Shown here one piece after another: positions 5,824 to 11,309 of a stretch of DNA of 12,727 nt. Under the pieces are notes generated by a model that searched no databases, had not been told where the DNA came from, and worked only from the letters and a program-made list of their open reading frames with translations. Location: positions 62,576-75,302 of the forward strand of contig MU646640.1 of NCBI GenBank assembly GCA_026770585.1. The letters are read 5' to 3'. Both the position numbers and the translations under genes were made by a program. Position 1 is the stretch's first letter; each line of letters starts with the position of its first letter. This stretch comes from Baffinella frigidus (lineage: Eukaryota; Cryptophyceae; Cryptomonadales; Baffinellaceae).

Positions 5824-5852
5824 AAAGATGTCAACTCGTGCCAGGCCCGCGC

Positions 5853-6024
5853 CCTTGGTCGGATAGCGAGGGGGTAAACGGATCGTTTTAATTCGGGTAC
5901 AAATTACGGAAATTGGACGTGACAAGTGCCAGTCGCGTCCGATTTGTCCTAAAAAAGTGATCTCCAAAATGGAGTCCAGCCCAGAAACTACCCGTCCATT
6001 TGCCCCCTTGCTATCCGACCAAGG
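5853..6024. mobile_element. Foldback element with 30-base arms
   Basis: The arms 5853-5882 (CCTTGGTCGGATAGCGAGGG...) and 5995-6024 are inverted copies with about four mismatches. CCTGGCGTGG at 5814 and CCACGCCAGG at 6043, the ends of two neighbouring family B copies, add an outer inverted pair. The element therefore sits between two family B copies. The minus frame 5776-5967 is not a credible gene. Confidence 0.8.
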
Positions 6025-6042
6025 CTATATGGCAGGCTTAGG

Positions 6043-6242
6043 CCACGCCAGGTCACAAGTCGAAATTTTATTTTACTACACGATCTTTGAGTGAAGTTGA
6101 TTTTACCCGGGAAACACGCCATAAGTGTTGGGAATTGGAGCCCTTGCCATACGAAATTTTAAAAATCTGTACCACGATAAGCCATCTCAGCACTTGAAGC
6201 GCGAACGAGTGTGTATGAAAACCCCACTTCTGTCTGGCGCGG
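6043..6242 (+). mobile_element. Family B MITE, full length (~200 bp)
   Basis: The imperfect TIRs are CCACGCCAGGTCACAAGTCG (6043) and CCCACTTCTGTCTGGCGCGG (6223-6242). The body contains TTTACTACAC (6072-6081), GAGTGAAGTTGATTTTACCC, GGGAAACACGCC, GGGAATTGGAGCCC, TTTTAAAAATCTGTACCACG, ATAAGCCATCT and GCGCGAACGAGTGTGTATGA. There is no open frame, so it is non-autonomous. No clear target duplication is visible. Confidence 0.8.
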
Positions 6243-6371
6243 TACTACACGAGAATGCTAGAGGGAGCTATTTTAAACCGACGTGCTTTTAAAAGTGGGT
6301 ATTTATGCAGTAAATTTCGTCCATTGGTCACGTAACTAGCCATATGTTGGCCAGGCACGAGGTTGGAACAC

Positions 6372-6434
6372 CCTATCCTGGTACAAATATTTACAAACCC
6401 ACATATAAATAGGATCCTCCAGCATTCTCGAGTG
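6372..6434 (+). repeat. Family C 63-bp repeat, copy 2
   Basis: This is the ungapped partner of 5243-5305, about 1,130 bases away, in the same orientation. Its flanks differ from copy 1, so the 63 bases appear to be the whole duplicated unit. Confidence 0.85.
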
Positions 6435-6487
6435 GTAGGTCCGGTTGTAGGGTAGGTCCCTTATTACTTGGCACTCCCGGAAGGTCG

Positions 6488-6594
6488 AAAACTCCGAAAC
6501 ATCTAAATGCTTTTAGTCAACTCGGTTGATTTGCACCATGCATTCCTTTAAATGGACGGAGTTGACTAAAACCTCTTGAAATTTTCGGAGTTTT
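6488..6594. mobile_element. Foldback element (AAAACTCCGAAA arms)
   Basis: The 36-base arms 6488-6523 and 6559-6594 share AAACTCCGAAA outside and TTTTAGTCAACTC inside. A mismatch zone of about 12 bases lies in the middle of the arm, so the two stem blocks are conserved separately. The loop is short, at 35 bases. Bases 6595-6744 show no feature I can support. Confidence 0.8.
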
Positions 6595-6744
6595 TGCCCT
6601 TTTCGAGTGTCAACAAAAAAAGGACCTGCTCTACATTTAACATCGTTAAGTCCTGTAGGTTAGGTTCGAGGCCACTTAGTTCGAGCCCTCTCTGGACGCT
6701 TTAAGTTGATGGACTGACGTCATATTTTGAATAAAGGTCTCTTC

Positions 6745-6945
6745 CCGCGCCAGATCAGAAGTCGATCTTTCATTTTACTACACGATCTTCAAGTGAAGTT
6801 GATTCTATCCGGGAAACACGCCAGACGTGTTGGGGATTAGAGCTCTTTGCCGCCGCAATAATGATTTTTAAAAAGAATATGTACCAGGATAAGCCATCTA
6901 TTGCGAACAAGTGTGTATGCCATTCCCACTTCTGACCTGGCGTGG
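6745..6945 (+). mobile_element. Family B MITE, full length (201 bp)
   Basis: The TIRs CCGCGCCAGATCAGAAGTCG (6745-6764) and CCACTTCTGACCTGGCGTGG (6926-6945) pair at 17 of 20 positions. The body repeats the 6043-6242 copy: TTTACTACAC (6774-6783), AGTGAAGTTGATTCTATCC, GGGAAACACGCC, ATAAGCCATCT and AAGTGTGTATG. The orientation matches the other B copies. Confidence 0.83.
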
Positions 6946-7190
6946 TCTATGGCAGGGTGGAGTTTTCTACCGCCATCGAAAACCCTGTCGTAATCGCGAC
7001 CGAGCAAGCGAACCGGTGCGTTTTGGGTCAGTTATCTTCCGAGATGAGAACCCACCGCGTGCATTCAAAAGGTGGAATACTATTGCAGTGGTGCACACCC
7101 TGTCAATTTTCTCAGTCGAGGACTATTGTAGATGTACCCTCAGTCCACCACTTAGCAGACACCGGGGCCTTCTGTGATGCGTCCATCTAA
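6942..7190 (+). CDS. Unrecognised 82-codon open frame, doubtful
   Basis: The frame begins with GTG inside the right TIR of the family B copy and ends at TAA. The product has ordinary amino-acid composition (for example EFSTAIENPVVIATEQ near the N-terminus and VHHLADTGAFCDASI at the C-terminus). I recognise no domain. A second frame (6911-7177) overlaps it. It also reads through a solo family E end at 7029-7046. It could be a decayed exon or chance, and I favour chance. Confidence 0.15.
   Translation: MVYGRVEFSTAIENPVVIATEQANRCVLGQLSSEMRTHRVHSKGGILLQWCTPCQFSQSRTIVDVPSVHHLADTGAFCDASI
7029..7046 (+). repeat. Solo family E arm end
   Basis: CAGTTATCTTCCGAGATG is identical to the outer 18 bases of the right arm of the intact foldback (2231-2248). 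No inverted partner is found nearby. Confidence 0.7.
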
Positions 7191-7242
7191 ACGATTCTGG
7201 TACAAATCGCATTTTATTTCAGGGTAAGGCGCTTGAAATGAT

Positions 7243-7261
7243 CCCCGGAAATGATCCGGGG
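7243..7261. repeat. Hairpin CCCCGGA-AATGA-TCCGGGG
   Basis: Perfect 7-bp arms flank a 5-base loop. It is followed by GGAGATAGCTC and resembles the hairpin at 2677-2696 and its following CTATC. Bases 7262-7385 show nothing else I can support. Confidence 0.65.
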
Positions 7262-7387
7262 GAGATAGCTCGGGCTATTTGGCTGCCAAGTGGTGCGGAA
7301 ACGTGGTTTGAATCGGTGCGAGTTTTGAGATGATTTGTGGGTATGTGGACGAACAGGCGCGTGTTTGAGGTTGAAAGGGGCACGTGC

Positions 7388-7420
7388 GTGTAGTAAAGAT
7401 CAAGTACGTGCAGTAAAGAT
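7388..7420 (+). repeat. Direct repeat of GTGYAGTAAAGAT
   Basis: GTGTAGTAAAGATCAAG is followed at once by ACGTGCAGTAAAGATGACG. The first is an exact complement of TTTACTACAC, the motif found in the foldbacks. Here it has no obvious foldback around it and borders a telomere array at 7428. Confidence 0.65.
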
Positions 7421-7427
7421 GACGTTT

Positions 7428-7680
7428 CCCCTAAACCCTAAACCCTAAACCCTAAACCCTAAACCCTGAACCCTAAACCCTAAACCCTAAACCCTAAACC
7501 CTAAACCCCAAACCCTAAACCCCAAACCCTAAACTTGGAAATGAACAGGTGGAGGCGACCCTGAACCCGAAACCCTAAACTCTAAATCCCAAACCACAAT
7601 CCCTCAACCCTAACCCCTAAATTCCAAACCCCCAACCCCCAACCCCATCCCCAAACCCCAAACCCCAAATCCTAAGCTCG
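7428..7680 (+). repeat. Telomere array with a short break
   Basis: CCCTAAA and CCCCAAA heptamers run to 7534. A 30-base non-telomeric break (TTGGAAATGAACAGGTGGAG...) follows. Degenerate CCCGAAA, CCCAAAC and CCCCAAC units then continue to about 7680. Confidence 0.9.
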
Positions 7681-7683
7681 AAA

Positions 7684-7967
7684 CCAGGTGGGGATCTTCA
7701 ATTGGATCGGGCGCATTCCCCCTGATTGGAGAGGTGAGAGCCTTTCGGGTTTGTGGCTCGAGGGAAACCGGCGCCTTATCCACGCCAGATCTGGCGTCGT
7801 TGACTGAACTATTCAGGGGATTTCCCCTGAAAGATGTCAAAAGCGGATGTTTCAAGCCCTCCGGCGTGGCAGGTTTCGCTGGTTTGGCATCTCTGCGAAA
7901 CCACCTTTGCGATCTCGAGAGGGGAAACAGACTAAAAGAGCATGCCCAGAATCTGGACGTGAGTTGA
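7684..7967. other. ORF island open on both strands, unresolved
   Basis: Between two repeat zones, the + frame is open from telomeric sequence to a TGA at 7965-7967 (last part NRLKEHAQNLDVS). The minus frame is open across 7610-8035 (141 codons, ending in telomere-derived GLGVGGLEFRG). Neither has a domain I recognise. A donor-like GTGAGT lies at 7959 and an AG acceptor-like TATTCAG at 7810-7816. It could be a decayed exon on + or chance. Small palindromes inside (7782-7797, 7813-7830) favour repeat-derived DNA. Confidence 0.3.
7782..7797. repeat. Perfect 16-base palindrome ACGCCAGATCTGGCGT
   Basis: Self-complementary without a spacer. Sixteen bases on, TCAGGGGA-TT-TCCCCTGA (7813-7830) forms a second hairpin. 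Confidence 0.85.
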
Positions 7968-7972
7968 GGTAC

Positions 7973-8019
7973 ACAAATTGGGGGGTGAAACCCCCCATTT
8001 TTTTCACCCCCCAATTTGT
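7973..8019. repeat. Perfect 18-bp inverted repeat with C-tract loop
   Basis: The arms ACAAATTGGGGGGTGAAA (7973-7990) and 8002-8019 are exact inverted copies with an 11-base loop, CCCCCCATTTT. The loop C6 can compete for the arm G6, so two alternative hairpins are possible. Confidence 0.92.
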
Positions 8020-8096
8020 TCTCGTCCCGCCACACAACGGACTCCCAAGCGATTTTCGGGCGCGGAGAGCCCGATTTCCCGTTGACTGATCCGCAC

Positions 8097-8189
8097 GAAC
8101 CCCCCTATATCCCTACAGCTTGCCTACTGCAGGGTCCTAGGTCTTATCGCTTAGAGGTGATTCGAAATCCCTTCGAAGCGCGTTGTGTG
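8097..8189 (-). repeat. Family A repeat, minus orientation
   Basis: On + it reads GAACCCCCCTATATCCCTAC, AGCTTGCCTACTGCAGGGTC, CTTAGAGGTGATTCGAAATC and CCTTCGAAGCGCGTTGTGTG. It aligns with the reverse complement of the A parts at 2947-3035 and 3386-3473, and with 5577-5673. The plus frame 8016-8342 reads through it and is not a credible gene. Confidence 0.78.
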
Positions 8190-8263
8190 CTCAGGTACAA
8201 ACCGTTAAAATCCTCAACATGTTCCCGCTTGAGAGCGGTTTCTGAATCTCCGGGATACTCCCT

Positions 8264-8407
8264 CGCGAGGTCATGCAATTTAAACCGTGTTTGTGCTATC
8301 TTGGGGTGGGGTTTATCCCATGTTAAGCTATGTCGATGCTAAAATGGCAAAAATTGGCCAAATCCACCCTTAAGATAGCCTAAAAGGCTGTTTAAACATG
8401 GCCTCGG
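8264..8407. mobile_element. Diverged foldback element (TTTAAAC arms)
   Basis: The left arm has CGAGGTCATG, TTTAAAC, TGTTTGTGCTATCTT and GGGTGG. The right arm is ATCCACCCTTAAGATAGCC, GGCTGTTTAAACATGGCCTCG. Pairing is interrupted by small gaps, so this is an older copy than its neighbours. It is the first of three consecutive foldbacks. Confidence 0.65.
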
Positions 8408-8418
8408 ACACACTGTTA

Positions 8419-8434
8419 CCATTTCGCGAAATGG
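8419..8434. repeat. Perfect palindrome CCATTTCGCGAAATGG
   Basis: A 16-base perfect palindrome in the short gap between two foldback elements. It could be a binding site or a remnant. Confidence 0.85.
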
Positions 8435-8448
8435 TCCGCAGCAGTCCG

Positions 8449-8618
8449 ATCCCGGCTGGTGTATGATTTTAATTATTATTTATTTTAACTCGGGAGTTCC
8501 CCGCATGCACGAAAATTACCACACGTTTGCTTCACTATTGCTAGTATGATCCAGGTGTGTAGTAATTTACGTGTATGCGGGGACCTCCCGAGTCTTCAAA
8601 TCGAATACCCGGCGGGAT
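8449..8618. mobile_element. Foldback element with GTGTAGTAAT in the arm
   Basis: The arms 8488-8524 (ACTCGGGAGTTCCCCGCATG, then CACGAAAATTACCACAC) and 8557-8593 pair over 37 bases with few mismatches. Outer segments ATCCCGGCTGGT (8449) and ACCCGGCGGGAT (8607-8618) extend the pairing, broken by an A/T-rich run on the left only. GTGTAGTAAT is at 8557-8566. There is no open frame. Confidence 0.87.
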
Positions 8619-8642
8619 TAAATCCTGTGTCTCGAGATCTTA

Positions 8643-8797
8643 ATAGGGTAACGTCCTGCAAACCGGGTAGTTAGGCCTACGGTATTGCCTACGGTAGGCC
8701 GTAGGGCTCCTCGGAGCTAATGTTTCATAGGACCCCCCCTAGGCCCCTGCGGCAATAACGAAGGCTTAACTGCCCGGTTTTCAGGACGTTAGCCTAT
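8643..8797. mobile_element. Foldback element with ~46-base arms (155 bp)
   Basis: The left arm starts ATAGGGTAACGTCCTGCAAA, CCGGGTAGTTAGGCCTACGG and reaches TATTGCC. The right arm ends CCGGTTTTCAGGACGTTAGC, CTAT. About 39 of 46 positions pair. The loop holds CCTACGGTAGG and CCTAGG half-palindromes like those of families A and Y. One arm alone is found at 826-862. Confidence 0.88.
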
Positions 8798-8857
8798 GCA
8801 TCTTGGAATCAATGAATCCTAAAAGTTTTTTCGGGATGCGTTTGGCAGGAGGGGACA

Positions 8858-9044
8858 CCCCTAAACCCTAAACCCTAAACCCCAAACCCCAAACCTCAAA
8901 CCCCAAAACCTAAACCCTAAACCCTAAACCCTAAACCCTAAACCCTCAACCCTCAACCTTAAACTCTAAACCCTAAACCCTGAACTCTAAACCCTGAACC
9001 CTAAACCCTAAATCAATAAACCCTAAACCCTAAGCCCTAAATCA
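8858..9044 (+). repeat. Telomere-variant array
   Basis: CCCTAAA with CCCCAAA, CCTCAAA, CCCTCAA, CTCTAAA and CCCTGAA variants follows the foldback cluster. Confidence 0.92.
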
Positions 9045-9159
9045 GGAGGGGTACTACCAGTCGGGATATGGGACGAAAGGCTTCTTGCTCTCGATGCATC
9101 CCTGGAGGTAATCTACCTCTCTTCCAATTCAATTTCGGCTCGGAGATACGTCGATCCCC

Positions 9160-9200
9160 CCCCCGAAATTTCTCAGGTGAATTTCATGGGGGGGTGGTCA
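9160..9200 (+). repeat. Fragment related to the 4995-5143 foldback loop
   Basis: GAAATTTCTCAGGTGAATTT, CATGGGGGGG and TCAAAA parallel GAATTTTTCAGGTAAATTTC...GGGGTCAAAA at 5043-5078. About 280 bases on, CTGGGACAGAGCTA (9474-9487) matches the complement of that element's left edge. The family Y foldback may therefore be nested in a longer, older relative spanning about 9160-9487. Confidence 0.5.
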
Positions 9201-9292
9201 AAACGTTTGCTTGAATTTTACTCGCAAAGATCGTTATGTGTAGCAAATTTCATTTCCAAAGTTTTTTTTCGCTGAAAAGGTTTCCTCATGAG

Positions 9293-9413
9293 TACAGGGG
9301 TACCTCGCTCATAACGAACGTCCACCCCCCTAGGACCACCATAGGACCCTAGGTATAGGCCTACTGTAGGGCCTTAGGGGGAAGCGTTTTTTTATGAGCG
9401 AGGTACCCCTGTA
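9293..9413. mobile_element. Foldback element, family Y copy 2 (better preserved)
   Basis: The left arm TACAGGGGTACCTCGCTCAT...CG (9293-9320) and the right arm 9385-9413 are near-perfect inverted copies. TA lies at both outer edges. The interior has CCTAGGACC, CATAGGACCC, TAGGTATAGGCC and TACTGTAGGGCC, a chain of half-palindromes also present in copy 1 (310-415). Confidence 0.87.
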
Positions 9414-9824
9414 TGGCTTCGTGCTCTGCGAAATTTCAAGGGGGGGCAAAATGTCTACGAGCCCAAAATGAACTGGGACAGAGCTATGTAACGACGTTTC
9501 GCTCCCCACCTCCACACTGAGACTGGGCGAGTGCACTAGCAAGGCTCGCCTTTGGGCCATCTTCACACGGTGGGCTACGAGGGTTTCGTTGACCCTGCAT
9601 CCCAGGGTAATACGTGACCAATATGCATCAGGAAAATCCGTAAAGTTGATTGTCTTCAGGCAAGTTGACTTTTGATGAAAGGTTCGTAGTCCACCGTGTG
9701 GTTTAAGCAAGGGTGTAGACTTTTGGATCGCGTTTGGATTGCTCGATTGTTGCTTTCGATCGGTTTTTCCTGTCGGGTCCTCCACGTGGAGGTAACTAAC
9801 TATCCGAAACCCGAAGTGAACCAA
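9330..9824 (-). CDS. Unrecognised 164-codon open frame, doubtful
   Basis: This is the longest frame of the window. The last ~30 codons (PYRGTSLIKKRFPLRPYSRP...) are simply the family Y foldback read on minus. The start lies in the 9800-9897 tandem repeat. The middle part (DAYWSRITLGCRVNETLVAHR) shows no domain I recognise and overlaps another inverted repeat (9564-9700). Non-coding is more likely. If real, it would be a gene truncated by a foldback that supplies its stop. Confidence 0.15.
   Translation of the reverse strand: MVHFGFRIVSYLHVEDPTGKTDRKQQSSNPNAIQKSTPLLKPHGGLRTFHQKSTCLKTINFTDFPDAYWSRITLGCRVNETLVAHRVKMAQRRALLVHSPSLSVEVGSETSLHSSVPVHFGLVDILPPLEISQSTKPYRGTSLIKKRFPLRPYSRPIPRVLWWS
9564..9700. 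mobile_element. Diverged foldback (CACACGGTGG arms)
   Basis: CACACGGTGGGCTACGAGGG...TTTC (9564-9587) pairs with 9677-9700 at 20 of 24 positions. The interior is 89 bases and contains ACCCTG-CATCC-CAGGGT (9591-9607) as a smaller hairpin. Confidence 0.65.
9779..9792. repeat. Perfect palindrome CCTCCACGTGGAGG
   Basis: A 14-base perfect palindrome centred on CACGTG (an E-box/G-box core in many eukaryotes). There is no adjacent gene to assign it to, so a regulatory role is speculative. Confidence 0.7.
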
Positions 9825-9897
9825 CTACCCGGAACTACCCGGGACCCGAAGTGAACCAAAACTACCCGGAACCCGAAGTGAACCAAATCCGGGTAGT
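9800..9897 (+). repeat. Short tandem array of ACCCGAAGTGAACCAA/ACTACCCGGA
   Basis: ACCCGAAGTGAACCA starts at 9809, 9844 and 9871. CTACCCGGAA/CTACCCGGGA separates the units. The array ends in ATCCGGGTAGT, the inverse of ACTACCCGGA, giving a closing hairpin. Confidence 0.85.
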
Positions 9898-9918
9898 CCA
9901 ACGATGTGCTGGAATACC

Positions 9919-9968
9919 AGGACCCTACGGTAGCAAGCCCCTAGGGACCTAGGGATGTCCTATGGGGG
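9919..9968 (+). repeat. Degenerate family A core
   Basis: CAGGACCCTACGGTAGCAAG, CCCCTAGGGACCTAGGGATG and TCCTATGGGGGG keep the order of the A core (AGGACCCTACGGTAGGCAAC, CCGTAGGGACATATAGGGG). The upstream part of the repeat is absent. Confidence 0.55.
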
Positions 9969-10017
9969 GGGATAGATGGCTCACGATGGAGGTAAGGGTG
10001 GCGAACCCCAAACGCCA

Positions 10018-10141
10018 ACCCCCTACACCCTACACTCCAGCCCCATAAACCCTAAACCCCAGCCCCCTAAACCCTACACTCCAGCCCCCTAAAGCCTGCA
10101 CCCCCAACTCCCTAAACCCTACACTCCAGCCCCATAATCCT
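10018..10141 (+). repeat. 44-45-bp tandem repeat, telomere-like
   Basis: CCCTACACTCCAGCCCC recurs at 10028, 10072 and 10117, separated by CCCTAAACCC-like sequence. It is another case of a telomere unit co-amplified with a short unique segment (ACTCCAG). Confidence 0.8.
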
Positions 10142-10167
10142 CCGAAAGGAGCTCAAAGTCCCATTCT

Positions 10168-10185
10168 CATACAAAATTTTGTATG
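10168..10185. repeat. Perfect palindrome CATACAAAATTTTGTATG
   Basis: An 18-base perfect palindrome without spacer, eight bases before a second one at 10194-10218. Confidence 0.9.
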
Positions 10186-10193
10186 GGTTTTGT

Positions 10194-10218
10194 CAGCGGG
10201 GTCGAATCGACCCCGCTG
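10194..10218. repeat. Inverted repeat CAGCGGGGTCGA-A-TCGACCCCGCTG
   Basis: Perfect 12-bp G/C-rich arms surround a single base. Together with the A/T-rich palindrome at 10168 it forms two adjacent strong dyads of opposite base composition. Confidence 0.9.
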
Positions 10219-10285
10219 TCAAGGTAAATCGAAAATGTTCCAGAGCACTATTTGAGCCACCTCCCAGGGCTGGTGGGCATCGAGG

Positions 10286-10438
10286 GGAATTTGATAGGAA
10301 AACGGTTTTAATTTAAAACTTTCTGGCAATGAAATTTACTACACATAATGAGTTTTACTAGTAATATTAAAGCATTCGAGTAGTAGTTTTCACTGAATCG
10401 AAAAGTTTTAAATCAAAACCGTTTTCCTGTGAGATTCC
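10286..10438. mobile_element. Foldback element with TTTACTACAC (153 bp)
   Basis: The arms 10286-10322 (GGAATTTGATAGGAAAACGG, TTTTAATTTAAAACTTT) and 10402-10438 pair at 33 of 37 positions. The interior begins soon after with TTTACTACAC (10335-10344), and a degenerate GTAGTAGTTTT lies near the other arm. The A/T-rich loop is without frames. Confidence 0.88.
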
Positions 10439-10689
10439 TTGGGGTGCGCTGACTGTGTTTGCCGTGTCTGACAGGGGGGTTTCCATGCCTGAAAGGGGTC
10501 CCCTATCCTCTTTCGCAGACACATCGAATCCGATGCCTCCTCCTCAGACGTAGCTTGGATCTGGGTGCGCTTGTTTTCCCCCTTTGTCGTGTCTGAAAGG
10601 GGGGGGGTTCTTCTCTTCTTCTCCTTTATTACTCTCGATACAGGGGTTTTCATATCTTGAAGGGGTGTCAGCCTCTCTCGAAGGCACAT
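10408..10689 (-). CDS. Repetitive 93-codon open frame, doubtful
   Basis: The frame contains MCLRERLTPLQDMKTPVSR and, about 55 residues on, MCLRKRIGDPFQAWKPPCQ. This follows from the ~90-bp direct repeat of the DNA. It ends inside the foldback at 10286-10438. There is no signal peptide and no domain I recognise. The insert between repeats keeps the frame open, which is mildly suggestive, but coding is not established. Confidence 0.18.
   Translation of the reverse strand: MCLRERLTPLQDMKTPVSRVIKEKKRRTPPLSDTTKGENKRTQIQATSEEEASDSMCLRKRIGDPFQAWKPPCQTRQTQSAHPKESHRKTVLI
10469..10563 (+). repeat. ~90-bp direct repeat, copy 1
   Basis: GACAGGGGGGTTTCCATGCC, TGAAAGGGGTC, CAGACACATCGAATCCGATG and CCTCCTCCTCAGACGTAGC correspond to copy 2 at 10637-10725. 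A third partial copy (10869-10915: GCACAACGAACTCGATTTTT, ACTCAGACGTGGCGTGGAT) follows a telomere-like array. Confidence 0.8.
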
Positions 10690-10725
10690 CGAATCTGATG
10701 CCTACTCACACGTGGCGTGGATACC
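10637..10725 (+). repeat. ~90-bp direct repeat, copy 2
   Basis: GATACAGGGGTTTTCATATC, TTGAAGGGGTGTC, AAGGCACATCGAATCTGATG and CCTACTCACACGTGGCGTGG. A pyrimidine-rich run (TTCTTCTCTTCTTCTCCTTT) precedes it. A similar run plus TCTTGATACAGG closes the window at 12695-12725, so another copy may begin there. Confidence 0.8.
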
Positions 10726-10868
10726 CCAATCCCTCAAACCCCAAACCCCCAACCCTCACCCCAAACCCTCATCCCAAACCCTCACCCCAAACCCTCACCC
10801 CAAACCACCAAAACCCCAAACCCGAAACCCCAAACACCTAAACTCCTAAACCCTAAAACCTGAAACCC
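10726..10868 (+). repeat. CCCCAAACCCTCAC-type telomere-variant array
   Basis: Period-14 CCCCAAACCCTCAC units and degenerate CCCGAAA follow. The forward frame over it (10584-10841) ends in PKPSPQTLTPN-type repeat and is an artefact. Confidence 0.85.
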
Positions 10869-10925
10869 ATCAGGCACAACGAACTCGATTTTTACTCAGA
10901 CGTGGCGTGGATCGCCATTCCTCGC

Positions 10926-11080
10926 GTAATCCCTAATCCCTAATCCCTAAACCCTAAACCCTACACCCTACACCCTAAACCCTGAACCCTAAACCCCAAA
11001 ACCTAAACCCCAAAATCTGCAACCCAGACTCCAACCCCCAAAACCCAAACCCCAAACCTTAACCTAAACCTCAACCAGGG
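10926..11080 (+). repeat. Telomere-variant array
   Basis: AATCCCT hexa/heptamers, then CCCTAAA, CCCTACA and CCCCAAA units, become degenerate by 11080. Confidence 0.88.
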
Positions 11081-11128
11081 GGAAGGAAATATCCGAGGCC
11101 TCCCGTATTCCGCTGTCGCTTGGAGGTT

Positions 11129-11153
11129 TCTGGTTTAGGGTTTAGGGTTGAAG
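11129..11153 (-). repeat. Second reverse-oriented telomere patch
   Basis: GGTTTAGGGTTTAGGGTTG runs on +, opposite to its neighbours, in a 220-base non-telomeric gap (11081-11310). It resembles the patch at 1301-1360. Confidence 0.8.
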
Positions 11154-11159
11154 GTTTCA

Positions 11160-11275
11160 TGAGGATTGTCAAAATTCACCTGTAAAATTTCCACCTCAGG
11201 CCCTGAAAATTTAACAGAGAAAAAAATCTCTGTTTAATAACAATTTTATTTTTACAACAATTTTTTTAACAGGCC
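11160..11275. other. A/T-rich island with hairpin
   Basis: Bases 11213-11234 form AACAGAGA-AAAAAA-TCTCTGTT. T-rich runs follow, ending TTTTTTTAACAGG at 11263-11275, which looks like a 3' splice site. No donor or flanking exon can be shown. CAAAATTCACCTGTAAAATTT (from 11169) is loosely the complement of the loop of the 4995-5143 foldback. Confidence 0.4.
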
Positions 11276-11309
11276 GCGTGTGAAACTTTGGCTCGCTGGT
11301 CCACCTAGC

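Noticed and set aside
7262-7320. tRNA-like strings TGGCTGCCAAGTGG and GGTTTGAATCGG
   Set aside because: A- and B-box-like strings are only about 15 bases apart and the acceptor and T stems do not pair.
8016-8342. 108-codon forward frame
   Set aside because: It runs through the family A copy and into the 8264-8407 foldback; no recognisable protein.
10584-10841. 85-codon forward frame ending in PKP/TLTPN repeats
   Set aside because: The second half is telomere-variant array translated; the first half is the 90-bp repeat. No coding signal.
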